A DNA stretch of 64,000 nucleotides. It comes from JAITMY01 sp031549685. Lineage in GTDB: Bacteria > Bacteroidota > Bacteroidia > Bacteroidales > UBA932. Location of the stretch: positions 1 to 64,000 of the forward strand of contig JAVBPG010000042.1 in the NCBI GenBank assembly GCA_031549685.1, given 5' to 3'. The notes below the pieces were generated by a model that made no database searches, was not told the origin of the DNA, and saw only the letters and a list, made by a program, of their open reading frames with translations. This document shows positions 1-8,042 of this stretch, in pieces. Both the position numbers and the translations under genes were made by a program. Every line of letters begins with the position of its first letter. Within the stretch, counting starts at the first letter, position 1.

Positions 1-230
1 ATCTACATGTGTGGTTTTAGCCCTGCAGGGGCTCAACTTGAATAACCGTAGGTGTCGCGAAGCAGAACCTACGGACGGGATGGCGGCACCGGCTTGTTGC
101 GCGCGGAGCAGCAGCTTAGCGCTTGTGCAACGCCTGCTCCGCGCGCCATGCAGTATTGGCGCATGTGCCGTGGGTTTGCTTGGCCCGCCTGCTTCGCCCG
201 GCATGACAAACATCGTAGCAATCAACCACC
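1..230. repeat. Composite dispersed palindromic repeat upstream of tamL (copy 1)
   Basis: No gene is visible in 1-320. Bases 1-46 match the reverse complement of 2821-2867 with a few differences, and 168-198 match the reverse complement of 2791-2821 exactly (31 nt). Between them lie a hairpin with arms CCGTAGGT/ACCTACGG (about 47-75) and a GC-rich palindrome at 99-146 with arms of 13 nt beginning GCGCGCGGAG. The same cap sequence recurs at 5258-5306. This is a REP-like intergenic element, not coding sequence. Confidence 0.8.
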
Positions 231-320
231 AAAACCCGCTTAGCATTAAATTTTACGTAATAAAAAGGGAATTTAAAATATGTATTTTATCTTTGTCTGC
301 TACTAATCTGTGTAAATACC

Positions 321-2684
321 TTGCGCTTGGCAGCCCTGTTATGTAGGCATAATGTTTTTTTTAAAATCCTAATAGCGAGTGTGTTGGGGTTTTTGTTGGC
401 TTCGTGTAGCGCCACCAAGCACGTGCCCCAGGGCGAGCACTTGCTCAACAGCCAGCACCTGAAGGTGGAGGGAAAGGGCTTGGACAAGAGCGCGCTGGAG
501 CCGCTCATTAGGCAGCAGCCCAACAAGGCTATACTTGGCTACTTTCGGCTTAACCTTGGGCTGTACAACCTCAGCTCCGAAAAGGACAATTGGTTCAACC
601 GCCTGCTGCGCAACATGGGCGAGCCCCCCGTTTTGCTCGACAGCCTGCAGGTGCCCTCAACGGCGGTGCGCATGCAGCAGTACGCCGGTTACCGCGGATT
701 TTACAACTCGCAGGTCTCCGACACCATTATATACCACAAGCGCAAGTCCGATGTGTACTACAACGTGAAGCTGTCGGAGCCCTACCGCATCAGCAGCATC
801 AGCTACAACATTATGGATAGGCAGCTGGCGGATACCTCCTTCATTGTTGACCCCCAAAAGCGCCTGATAAAGGTGGGCGGCATTTTTGACAGCGATGTGC
901 TCAAGGCCGAGGGCGAGCGCATAGCGGCCGAAATGCGCAAGCGCGGCTACTACCAGTTTTACGACGCCTACATAAGGTACCAGGCCGACACCAGCGTTGG
1001 CGGGCGCGGTGTAAACCTTAAGCTGCTGCTGCTCAAGGAACCTGCCGAAGCCGGCAATCCGCCGCGCAACCACCGGCTGTTTTACGTGGATAAGTTGGTA
1101 ATTAACCCCGACTACAACCCCGAAGAGGCCCTGAGCGACCCGGCCTATATGGTGGGCTGGGATACCATTCGCGAGCACGGGGTGGAGGTGCTGTGCCATC
1201 GCTGCGATAGCCTCAAGGAAAAGCCGAGGCTAAAGCCAAGCGTGCTGGCCATCAACAACCTCATTAAGGTAGGGCAGCTGTACAACGAGCAGGATGTCAG
1301 CTACACCCGCGCCAATATGAACAACCTGCGCCAGTTTAAGTCGGTCATCATCCGCTTTGACGATCCGCCCGCCGGCCTTCTGCTCCCCGATAGCGGGCCC
1401 ATTCCCATGCGGGGTAGCCTTATCCTGTCGCCCATGAAGCAGCAAAGCTACACCTGGGGTGGCGAGGTTTCGCTCAGCGGAAGCGGGCTCTTCGGCTGCT
1501 CGCTTACGGGCAGCTACCAGCACAAAAATTTATTTCGGGGGGCCGAGATTTTGGACGTGAGCCTTACCGGAGCCTTTCAAAAGGTGCAGGTGTACGCCGA
1601 CTCGGCGCCCGAAAACTCGTACGAGCTGGGCGCCTCGGTGTCGCTCAATATTCCCAGGTTCCTGGTGCCGATTAATATGGCGTTCTACCGCAGCGTGTAC
1701 AGCCCGCGTACGCAGATAGCCGTGTCGGGCGACTTTCAGCAGCGCCCCGACTACACCCGGGCCCTCGGCTCGTTTACCTTTGGCTACTCCTGGCGCAACC
1801 GGAAGCGCATGACCTACATATTCAACCCGGTGGATATGGACATTATCAACGTGCTCAAGATAACCGACGCGTTTAAGGCCAGCATTGAGGACAACCCCTA
1901 CATGCTCAGCTCCTACCAGAATGCCTTCCTGCTGGGCTCCACCACCTCGGCCATTTACATCCAGCGCGGCGCAAACCTCCGCAGGCAGTACCACATTCGC
2001 GGCGACGTGGAGCTGAAGGGAAATCTGCTGTGGGCAGCTTACAAAGCCTTTGGCGTTACGCCTCAGCCCGATACCGTTCACGACCACTACGAGGTGTGGG
2101 GCACGAGCTTTGCGCAGTTTGCCAAGTTCGACCTCTCGTTTACCGGGCTTTACACCTTTAGCCCTGCCAACGCCGTGGCCATACGGGCGCTTGGCGGCGT
2201 GGGTATTCCCTACGGCAACTCCTACTCGCTGCCCTTTGATAAAATGTACTACGCCGGAGGAGCCAACAGCTTGCGCGGGTGGCAAATTCGAACTGTAGGC
2301 CCCGGCTCCTACAGCCCCGATAGCAGCAATATGATGAACCACCTGGCTGATATGCGGTTGGAGTTCAATGCCGAGTACCGCTTTAAGCTCTTTTGGAAGC
2401 TCGAGGGGGCGCTGTTTGCCGATGTGGGCAACGTGTGGGCCATCCGCCGCGCCGACTCGCGGGAGGGCGCGCTTTTCAGGCTGCAGGATTTGCCGCAGCA
2501 AATAGCCGTTGACTGGGGGCTGGGCTTAAGGCTCAACCTGAGCGTACTCATCATTCGCCTGGATTACGGCATGCGGGTGCACGACCCCGCCGTGCAGGGC
2601 GCTTACTTTGTACAGCCCAAAAACTGGTTCTCCAATGGCTTCAACTCCCTGTTCATAGCCCTGGGCTACCCGTTTGCGCTGTAG
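321..2684 (+). CDS. tamL: TamL-like Omp85 outer-membrane lipoprotein (BamA/TamA family)
   Basis: The 787-residue product begins with a hydrophobic segment ending in the lipobox LLASC (Cys at about residue 29). A periplasmic POTRA-like region follows to about residue 340, then a C-terminal beta-barrel. The barrel contains the Omp85 loop-6 signature in GGANSLRGW near residue 650. Lipidated TamA/BamA relatives are characteristic of Bacteroidota, where TamL is thought to work with TamB in envelope assembly. No ATG lies in frame before the signal peptide; TTG at 321 or 327 is the likely start, so the exact N terminus is uncertain. The ATG at 352 is out of frame and soon stops. The gene stands alone, between inverted copies of a dispersed repeat. 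Confidence 0.85.
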   Translation: MRLAALLCRHNVFFKILIASVLGFLLASCSATKHVPQGEHLLNSQHLKVEGKGLDKSALEPLIRQQPNKAILGYFRLNLGLYNLSSEKDNWFNRLLRNMGEPPVLLDSLQVPSTAVRMQQYAGYRGFYNSQVSDTIIYHKRKSDVYYNVKLSEPYRISSISYNIMDRQLADTSFIVDPQKRLIKVGGIFDSDVLKAEGERIAAEMRKRGYYQFYDAYIRYQADTSVGGRGVNLKLLLLKEPAEAGNPPRNHRLFYVDKLVINPDYNPEEALSDPAYMVGWDTIREHGVEVLCHRCDSLKEKPRLKPSVLAINNLIKVGQLYNEQDVSYTRANMNNLRQFKSVIIRFDDPPAGLLLPDSGPIPMRGSLILSPMKQQSYTWGGEVSLSGSGLFGCSLTGSYQHKNLFRGAEILDVSLTGAFQKVQVYADSAPENSYELGASVSLNIPRFLVPINMAFYRSVYSPRTQIAVSGDFQQRPDYTRALGSFTFGYSWRNRKRMTYIFNPVDMDIINVLKITDAFKASIEDNPYMLSSYQNAFLLGSTTSAIYIQRGANLRRQYHIRGDVELKGNLLWAAYKAFGVTPQPDTVHDHYEVWGTSFAQFAKFDLSFTGLYTFSPANAVAIRALGGVGIPYGNSYSLPFDKMYYAGGANSLRGWQIRTVGPGSYSPDSSNMMNHLADMRLEFNAEYRFKLFWKLEGALFADVGNVWAIRRADSREGALFRLQDLPQQIAVDWGLGLRLNLSVLIIRLDYGMRVHDPAVQGAYFVQPKNWFSNGFNSLFIALGYPFAL

Positions 2685-2739
2685 TTTCTTAGGGTTTTGT
2701 AAATGTTAGAAACTGTTTTGAATTTTATAAAAAGAAATT

Positions 2740-2867
2740 TTACTCCCGCAGGGAGTATATTTTATTAACCGTGGGTGTCGCTTGCCCGCTGGCGAAGCAG
2801 GCGGGCCAAGCAAACCCACGGTACATTCAAGTTTAACCCCTGCAGGGCTAAAACCACACATGTAGAT
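2740..2867. repeat. Dispersed palindromic repeat downstream of tamL (inverted copy 2)
   Basis: A long hairpin starts at CCGTGGGTG (2769) and closes with ACCCACGG (2814-2821). Bases 2791-2821 are an exact 31-nt inverted copy of 168-198, and 2821-2867 is the inverted counterpart of 1-46. tamL is therefore bracketed by inverted repeats about 2.6 kb apart. Confidence 0.8.
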
Positions 2868-2912
2868 ATAATGCTGATTATTATGCAAGCATATAAATTC
2901 AAAACAGCCTCT

Positions 2913-3014
2913 TAGACAGAATTTACAGGATTAGCTTCGCCGAGCTTCAGCTAACATGAAAAAGGTCCTGCAAACCCTGTTAACCGTTAGCTCGGCGAAG
3001 CCAATCCTGTCTAA
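2913..3014. repeat. REP-like palindrome, TAGACAGGATT family (copy 1)
   Basis: The ends are TAGACAGAATT and AATCCTGTCTA, with internal complementary GCTTCGCCGAGC and GCTCGGCGAAGC. The element at 6941-7020 is the same family in reverse orientation, and a decayed relative may sit at 31190-31236. It fills most of the tamL-HhH gene gap; nothing coding is visible there. Confidence 0.8.
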
Positions 3015-3035
3015 TTAGTAGCAATGTTTTTTTCT

Positions 3036-3941
3036 ATGAAAAAACGTTTTCTCAAAGACTTTTTTTCGTTTACGAGGGGCGAACAGCAGAGCATTATGGT
3101 GCTTGCTGCGCTGCTGCTGGTGCTTATTGCGCTGCCGCTTGTTATAAGGCATTGTGCTACGCAAAAAGCACCCTCCGAGGTGGAGCGCTTGCGCCAATTG
3201 GCCAACCGCCTGGGCGAGGCCGCGCCACCGCAGTACGACCAGCTGGCCGATACAAAAACGTATGGCGGCGGACGCAAGAAGGCGGAGCAGCCTGCCTTTA
3301 CCTTCGATCCCAACACCATAGGGCGCGATTCGCTCCTGCTGCTTGGCTTTTCGCCCAAGCAAACCGATGCCATTTTAAAGTACCGCGGGCGGGGTTCGGG
3401 CTTTCGCTCCGCAGCCGATTTCTTTAAGCTGGGCGTAATAACCGACAGGCAGCGCGAGCGCCTGCAAGCCTACGCTCTGGTGGCCCCGCGTGCGGATGCT
3501 AAAAGCTTTGTGCGCGACACCTTGGCCCGAAAAACCTACACGCCCAGGCCGCCGGTGGAGCTCAACTCGGCCGACACCGCCATGCTCAACGCCTTGCCGG
3601 GCATTGGTGCTTACCTCTCGCAGCGCATAGTGGAGTACCGCGAGCAGCTGGGCGGATACGCGTCGCTGGAGCAGCTGCTTGAGATTCGCTACTTCGATGC
3701 CGAAAAGCTGCAGCGTCTTGCCCCGCGCCTAACCCTCGATACGCAGCAGCTAAGGCAGCTCGAGCTGATCCCCGAGAACCTCGACCTCATGCGTCGCCAC
3801 CCGTACATCGGCGCCTACGCTGCCCGCGGCATAGCCCAGCTTGCCAAGCGCAAGGGCGGCCCCGCCACCCTCGACGAGCTGGTGCAAAACAATATCCTTA
3901 CCGCCGACAAGGCCGAGAAGCTGAAGCCTTATGTGAAGTAG
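3036..3941 (+). CDS. Membrane-anchored helix-hairpin-helix protein (ComEA-like)
   Basis: About 301 residues. The start resembles the family's usual MK.F.KDFF..T.GE opening, so I prefer the ATG at 3036 over the in-frame ATG at 3024. One transmembrane helix spans about residues 17-36. Two or more helix-hairpin-helix modules follow: one around DSLLLLGFSPKQTDAILKYR (about 95-115) and a ComEA-type one at LNALPGIGAYLSQRIVEYRE (about 180-200). Further HhH-like sequence runs to the C terminus. These motifs bind DNA backbone non-specifically. In Firmicutes ComEA receives incoming DNA, but in Bacteroidota the role of these anchored proteins is not established. No competence gene is adjacent. Confidence 0.8.
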   Translation: MKKRFLKDFFSFTRGEQQSIMVLAALLLVLIALPLVIRHCATQKAPSEVERLRQLANRLGEAAPPQYDQLADTKTYGGGRKKAEQPAFTFDPNTIGRDSLLLLGFSPKQTDAILKYRGRGSGFRSAADFFKLGVITDRQRERLQAYALVAPRADAKSFVRDTLARKTYTPRPPVELNSADTAMLNALPGIGAYLSQRIVEYREQLGGYASLEQLLEIRYFDAEKLQRLAPRLTLDTQQLRQLELIPENLDLMRRHPYIGAYAARGIAQLAKRKGGPATLDELVQNNILTADKAEKLKPYVK

Positions 3942-4134
3942 CGGCTTACGGATAAGAGTCTTGCCTTAAAATTCATTGAAATTATTCACAAAAACAAGAA
4001 AAGATTCAGCAAAATTGGAAGTCCGGCTACATGGACTTTCCACCTTTTTTGAACAGCCTCTTTTGTGAGTAGGTTTTGCGTGCGTGCAAACGTTTTTTAC
4101 AAGTAAACAGAGGTGTAACCTCCCGATATTTTGT

Positions 4135-4142
4135 TAACTTTG
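4135..4142 (+). promoter_or_regulatory. Bacteroidota -7 box TAACTTTG upstream of fbaA
   Basis: TAACTTTG matches the consensus TAnnTTTG and lies 66 bp before the fbaA start codon. No clear -33 TTTG is visible at the expected distance. The rest of the 267-bp gap (3942-4208) holds a weak hairpin at about 4020-4040 followed by T-rich DNA, possibly the terminator of the preceding gene. Confidence 0.55.
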
Positions 4143-4208
4143 TACCTCTTTTATCCAAAAAAGAAGAAAAAGTAGAATTATTATTTATTCATCTTTAATT
4201 ATTTACTT

Positions 4209-5201
4209 ATGATTTCGTACAAAGATTTGGGCCTTGTAAACTCAAGGGAGCTTTTCAAAAAGGCCATGGCGGGAAAGTATGCCATTCCCGCGTTTAACTT
4301 CAACAATATGGAGCAGCTGCAGGCCATTGTGCAAGCTTGCGCCGAGACAAAGTCTCCCGTTATTTTGCAGGTATCGAGCGGCGCGCGCAAGTACGCCAAC
4401 CAAACCATGCTGCGCTACATGGCGCAGGGCGCTGTGGAGTACGCCAAGGAGCTGGGCGTAAACGTACCCATAGTGCTCCACCTCGACCACGGCGATACGT
4501 TTGAGCTGTGCAAGAGCTGCATTGAATACGGCTTTTCGAGCGTGATGATCGACGGCTCGCACCACTCGTACAACGAGAACGTGGAGCTGACCGCCAAGGT
4601 GGTGGAGTACGCCCACAAGTACGATGTAACCGTTGAGGGCGAGCTGGGCGTGCTGGCAGGTGTTGAGGATGAGGTTTCGGCCGAGCACCACACCTACACG
4701 CAGCCCGAAGAGGTGGAAGACTTTTTGAAAAAAACCGGCGTTGACTCGCTGGCTATCTCCATCGGAACCTCGCACGGCGCCAACAAGTTTAAGCCCGAGC
4801 AGTGCACCCGCAACGCCGAGGGCATTCTGATTCCGCCCCCCCTGCGCTTCGATATTTTGGAGGAAATCGAAAAGCGCATTCCCGGCTTCCCCATTGTGCT
4901 GCACGGCGCTTCGAGCGTGCCCCAGGACCAGGTGGCCATTATCAACAAGTATGGCGGAGCGCTCAAGGACGCCGTGGGCATTCCCGAGGAGCAGCTGCGC
5001 CGCGCCGCAACTTCGGCTGTGTGCAAAATCAACATCGACAGCGATGCACGCCTGGCCATGACGGCTTCGGTGCGCGAGGTGTTTGCCACCAAGCCCGCCG
5101 AGTTCGACCCGCGCAAGTACCTGGGTCCGGCCCGCGACAACCTCAAGCAGCTCTACATGCACAAGATTGTAAACGTGCTGGGTAGCGCTAACCAAATTTA
5201 G
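4209..5201 (+). CDS. fbaA: Class II fructose-1,6-bisphosphate aldolase
   Basis: 330 residues. This zinc enzyme of glycolysis/gluconeogenesis interconverts fructose-1,6-bisphosphate with dihydroxyacetone phosphate and glyceraldehyde-3-phosphate in the cytosol. Class II hallmarks are visible: the HLDHGD motif (residues 91-96, catalytic Asp93 and zinc ligand His94), the VEGELG metal/active-site Glu region (about 140), the GTSHG His (about 192) and the LHGASSV His (about 236). Length is typical for the family. It is monocistronic, with its own -7 box and a strong hairpin terminator at 5258-5310. The leader directly before ATG 4209 is AT-rich without a Shine-Dalgarno sequence, as is common in this phylum. 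Confidence 0.95.
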   Translation: MISYKDLGLVNSRELFKKAMAGKYAIPAFNFNNMEQLQAIVQACAETKSPVILQVSSGARKYANQTMLRYMAQGAVEYAKELGVNVPIVLHLDHGDTFELCKSCIEYGFSSVMIDGSHHSYNENVELTAKVVEYAHKYDVTVEGELGVLAGVEDEVSAEHHTYTQPEEVEDFLKKTGVDSLAISIGTSHGANKFKPEQCTRNAEGILIPPPLRFDILEEIEKRIPGFPIVLHGASSVPQDQVAIINKYGGALKDAVGIPEEQLRRAATSAVCKINIDSDARLAMTASVREVFATKPAEFDPRKYLGPARDNLKQLYMHKIVNVLGSANQI

Positions 5202-5257
5202 CGCAAGGATTCATTGCCGCCTGCTTTAGCTGACGGTTGGTAAGCCCATGGAATTTT

Positions 5258-5310
5258 GCGCGCGGAGAACAAGTGTTAATCTTAGGAAAACACTTGCTCC
5301 GCGCGCTTTT
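5258..5310 (+). terminator. GC-capped intrinsic terminator of fbaA
   Basis: Long stem with arms GCGCGCGGAG (5258-5267) and CTCCGCGCGC (5297-5306), extended by ACAAGTGTT/AACACTTG, followed by TTTT. The stem caps are identical to the REP-like palindrome at 99-146, so the terminator appears to be a member of a dispersed family. Confidence 0.75.
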
Positions 5311-5329
5311 CATTGCCCACTGTCCCTCC

Positions 5330-5551
5330 TTACTCCACATTCACCAGGTCAGCTACGCTTACGTCCAGCGCGTAGGCTATTTTGTAGAGCGTTTTTACGG
5401 TAAGATTCGTTTTGCCGGCCTCAATGCGCGACATATTCGAGGTCTCAAAGTTACATGCGGCTGCCAAATCCTGAGCGCTTACGCCCCGCTCCCTCCTTAG
5501 GTATCTTATTTGCTCTCCGATTTTTATCAGCAACCTTTCAGCGCTAATCAT
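5330..5551 (-). CDS. Small XRE-family helix-turn-helix repressor
   Basis: 73 residues, essentially one Cro/CI-type HTH domain. The recognition region is SAQDLAAACNFETSNMSRIE and the C-terminal end is DVSVADLVNVE; no effector domain is present. The start is set by an unusually good Shine-Dalgarno sequence, AGGAGG, 6 nt before the ATG at 5551. A longer TTG start at 5584 is unlikely because it would lie inside a palindrome. That palindrome (5563-5584) sits immediately upstream of the ribosome site, which suggests autoregulation. The gene faces the GntR-type gene at 5680 divergently. Single-domain XRE proteins can be chromosomal housekeeping regulators or remnants of mobile elements; nothing else mobile is adjacent. 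Confidence 0.85.
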   Translation of the reverse strand: MISAERLLIKIGEQIRYLRRERGVSAQDLAAACNFETSNMSRIEAGKTNLTVKTLYKIAYALDVSVADLVNVE

Positions 5552-5562
5552 AAATCCTCCTT

Positions 5563-5628
5563 TTGTTATCGTAGTTGATAACAAAGGTTTTTTATTATCT
5601 TTGCTAGTCGCTTATCATAAATGATAAG
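5563..5628. promoter_or_regulatory. Two palindromic operator candidates between divergent regulators
   Basis: Palindrome 1 (5563-5584) is TTGTTATC-N6-GATAACAA. Palindrome 2 (5611-5628) is CTTATCAT-AA-ATGATAAG, perfect apart from the two central bases. Both share the half-site TTATC/GATAA. Between them, TATCTTTG at 5596-5603 fits a plus-strand -7 box, which would place palindrome 2 near the transcription start of the GntR-type gene. The likely ligand is the adjacent XRE protein, the GntR protein, or both. Confidence 0.6.
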
Positions 5629-5679
5629 TTTTCTTGTGTAAAAGTAATGTCGAAATAGCCGCTTGAACGTTAATTAATC

Positions 5680-6051
5680 ATGGATAGTATTCTTAACAGC
5701 TTACAGGAAGTGGTTGTGGAAAAACCAGCAGATGTTATTATTCGCCAAATCAAAAGCCTGATTGCAGAAGGTCAGCTTAAGGCGGGTGATAGGTTGCCTT
5801 CGGAGCGCAAGCTCTCCGAGCGTTTTGGGGTGGGGCGCACCTACGTGCGCGACGCTATTAAGCAGCTGGAGTTTTACGGGGTGTTGCGTACGCTGCCGCA
5901 AAGCGGAACAGCGGTTGTTGGACTTGACTTGGCCGATTTGCAGCGACTTATAGGAGATTTGCTGAGTACCTATCGCGATTTGCATAAGCTGTCGCCCGAG
6001 GAGGAAAGCAAGCTGCAGGATTTGTATAAAAAGGAAATGTTTTTACACTAA
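5680..6051 (+). CDS. GntR/FadR-type winged-helix protein lacking an effector domain
   Basis: 123 residues. Residues about 12-80 form a clear GntR wHTH: an IIRQIKSLIAEGQLKAGDRL opening, then LPSERKLSERFGVGRTYVRD and a LRTLPQSGTAVV wing. FadR-class members normally continue with a ~150-residue ligand-binding FCD domain, but here only about 40 residues follow, ending in charged LSPEEESKLQDLYKKEM. No frameshift is visible and panB begins 14 bp beyond the stop on the opposite strand. It is therefore either a truncated regulator or a genuinely DNA-binding-only form. It is transcribed away from the XRE gene across shared palindromes. Confidence 0.8.
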   Translation: MDSILNSLQEVVVEKPADVIIRQIKSLIAEGQLKAGDRLPSERKLSERFGVGRTYVRDAIKQLEFYGVLRTLPQSGTAVVGLDLADLQRLIGDLLSTYRDLHKLSPEEESKLQDLYKKEMFLH

Positions 6052-6065
6052 AATATAGAAATCTT

Positions 6066-6881
6066 CTAGTACTGCTCCTTTTCGTTCGGAAAATCACCGC
6101 TCTTTACATCGGCTACGTACTGCTCAAAGGCGCTTTTGGCCACATCGTACAGGCTGGCGTACCGGCGGAGAAAGCGGGGCGAGAAATCCTTCGAAAGCCC
6201 CAGCATGTCGTGCATAACCAGCACCTGCCCATCTACGCCGCTGCCCGCGCCAATGCCTATAATGGGTATTTTGAGCTCACTTGCCACGCGTGTACCCAGC
6301 ACGGCCGGGATTTTCTCAAGCACTATGGCAAAGCATCCGGCCTCCTCAAGCAGGTGCGCGTCCTTTACTAGCTTTTCCGCCTCGGCGGCCTCCTTGGCGC
6401 GCACGGTGTAGGTGCCGAACTTATTGATGGCCTGCGGTGTTAACCCGAGGTGCCCCATTACCGGAATGCCGGCGCAGAGCACGCGCTCTATCGACTCCAG
6501 AATTTCTTCGCCACCCTCCATTTTTACGGCGTCGGCACCGCTTTCCTTCATAATGCGAATGGCGGAGTGTAGCGCCTCCTTAGAGTTACCCTGGTAGGAG
6601 CCAAAGGGTAAATCGACCACTACCATGGCTTTTTTGACGGCGCGCACCACCGACTGCGCGTGGTAAATCATTTGGTCGAGCGTAATGGGCAGCGTGGTGT
6701 CGTGCCCGGCCATTACGTTGGCGGCCGAGTCGCCCACCAGCACCACATCCATGCCCACCGAATCGACAATGCGCCCCATGGTGTAGTCGTAGGTGGTGAG
6801 CATGGCTATTTTTTCGCTGCGCTGCTTTTTTTCCATCAGGCGCTGCGTGGTAATGATGCGTTCTTTTCCTTCGGTTGACAT
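6066..6881 (-). CDS. panB: 3-methyl-2-oxobutanoate hydroxymethyltransferase
   Basis: 271 residues. PanB transfers a hydroxymethyl group from 5,10-methylenetetrahydrofolate to alpha-ketoisovalerate, giving ketopantoate, the first step of pantothenate synthesis. Family motifs in order: TTYDYTMGRIVD, VLVGDS (metal-binding Asp), VVVDLPFGSYQ, AVKMEGG, GHLGLTPQ, the catalytic-Glu region VLEKIPA, GIGAGSGVDGQVLV and the C-terminal FLRRY. Length is typical. Ketopantoate is made from a valine-pathway intermediate, but no other pan or ilv genes are near. It converges with the GntR-type gene with 14 bp between stops and is separated from rnfB upstream by a palindromic element. Confidence 0.95.
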   Translation of the reverse strand: MSTEGKERIITTQRLMEKKQRSEKIAMLTTYDYTMGRIVDSVGMDVVLVGDSAANVMAGHDTTLPITLDQMIYHAQSVVRAVKKAMVVVDLPFGSYQGNSKEALHSAIRIMKESGADAVKMEGGEEILESIERVLCAGIPVMGHLGLTPQAINKFGTYTVRAKEAAEAEKLVKDAHLLEEAGCFAIVLEKIPAVLGTRVASELKIPIIGIGAGSGVDGQVLVMHDMLGLSKDFSPRFLRRYASLYDVAKSAFEQYVADVKSGDFPNEKEQY

Positions 6882-6916
6882 CGCTTATGGGTTTAAAATT
6901 TAAGGTTTAAAGTTTA

Positions 6917-7145
6917 GGCATTGTTAACAAAATATAGTTTTAGACAGGATTGGCTTCGCCGAGCTAACGGTTAACATGATTTGCAGGATTTTTCATGTCA
7001 ATCATGTTAATCCTGTCTAAAATAAATTTATTGTAATACGCTAATAATCAAAATTAAATAAAAATACCAATCCTTAGATTTTTATGAATTGGCTTAATAA
7101 TCTATTCGCCATCATTAGTCAATGCTATATTTGATTAACAATGCC
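6917..7145. mobile_element. MITE-like palindromic element between rnfB and panB
   Basis: 21-bp terminal inverted repeats that match at 19 positions lie at 6917-6937 (starting GGCATTGTTAAC) and 7125-7145 (read on the minus strand, starting GGCATTGTTAAT). They enclose 187 bp of AT-rich DNA with a REP-like palindrome (6941-7020) nested inside. No ORF is present. The structure fits a non-autonomous miniature inverted-repeat element. No clear target duplication was found, so the mobile label is inference. Confidence 0.5.
6941..7020. repeat. REP-like palindrome, TAGACAGGATT family (copy 2)
   Basis: Starts TAGACAGGATTGGCTTCGCC and ends TTAATCCTGTCTA. It is the same family as 2913-3014 but inverted relative to it; shared blocks include GCTTCGCCGAGCTAACGGTTA in opposite orientation. 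Confidence 0.8.
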
Positions 7146-7156
7146 AAAGTTTAAGG

Positions 7157-8020
7157 TTAGGCTTCGCTTGTTGCGTTTTCCTTTTGAGCGGCAGCGGCTC
7201 TTGGCGGAAAGGCTACCTCCCAAATGGCGTTGGTGGGGCATTCGCCGGGGCACTTGCGGCACAGCTTGCACTTTTGCGGGTCGATGTAGGCCAGGTTGTT
7301 GCTCATGGTAATGGCCTCGTAGGCGCACACCTTGTGGCACTTGGTGCAGCCGGTGCAGGCCACGGTGCAGGCCTTTTTGGCCACGCCGCCCTTATCCTTG
7401 TTGATGCACGAAACGAAGATGCGCTTGCCCTTGGGGCCTTTTCTGCGCAGCTCAATAATGAGCTTGGGGCAGGCCTTGACGCAGGCGCCACAGGCGGTGC
7501 ACTTCTCCTCGTCCACCACGGGAAGCCCCGTGGCCTCGTCCATGTGCAGGGCGTCGAACTTGCACGATAGGGCGCAGTCGCCCTTGCCCAAGCAGCCGTA
7601 CGAGCAGCCGGTATCGCCGCTGTAGAGCGAGGCGGCAATGGCGCACGACGAGGCGCCCTCGTACAGGTTCGTGCGCGGACGGTGCGCGTAGCTGCCGTTG
7701 CAGCGCACCACCGCAACCTGGGGCTCCTTTTCGGCGGCAGCCTTGCCTAAAATTTTGGCTACGTTGGCCATGCAGCTGTTGCCGCCCACGGGGCAGTACA
7801 GCAGCGATAAATCGTCGGCGCTTACGGCCGCCGTGGCAAAGGCGCGGCAGCCGGCGTAGCCGCATCCGCCGCAGTTGGCGCCCGGCAGGGCCGCCTCGAC
7901 ATCGTCAATGCGCGGATCCTCAAAAACCTTAAATTTTTGGGCAACTAAATACAAAACAACCGCAAGCAGGATGCCGAGAATGGTAAGCGTTGCAATTGTA
8001 ATAATAATGGAGGAGCTCAT
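7157..8020 (-). CDS. rnfB: Electron transport complex subunit RnfB (ferredoxin-like)
   Basis: 287 residues from ATG 8020. One N-terminal transmembrane helix (about 5-28) is followed by the RnfB FeS domain with the Cys cluster ANCGGCGYAGC (about 49-58). Ferredoxin [4Fe-4S] motifs follow: CTACGACVKACP, CTGCTKCHKVC and CKLCRKCPGECP. RnfB feeds electrons from reduced ferredoxin into the ion-pumping Rnf complex at the inner membrane. The upstream RseC-like gene ends 22 bp before this start, the usual Bacteroidota order. However, rnfC-D-G-E-A do not follow: downstream there is only a MITE-like palindrome and then panB. The gene looks intact, so the remaining subunits must be encoded elsewhere or be absent. 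Confidence 0.9.
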   Translation of the reverse strand: MSSSIIITIATLTILGILLAVVLYLVAQKFKVFEDPRIDDVEAALPGANCGGCGYAGCRAFATAAVSADDLSLLYCPVGGNSCMANVAKILGKAAAEKEPQVAVVRCNGSYAHRPRTNLYEGASSCAIAASLYSGDTGCSYGCLGKGDCALSCKFDALHMDEATGLPVVDEEKCTACGACVKACPKLIIELRRKGPKGKRIFVSCINKDKGGVAKKACTVACTGCTKCHKVCAYEAITMSNNLAYIDPQKCKLCRKCPGECPTNAIWEVAFPPRAAAAQKENATSEA

Positions 8021-8042
8021 GAACGTTAATGTTAGGGAAAGT

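Noticed and set aside
3942..4208. Small RNA or riboswitch upstream of fbaA
   Set aside because: Only one weak hairpin and a -7 box are visible; no known riboswitch core was recognised.
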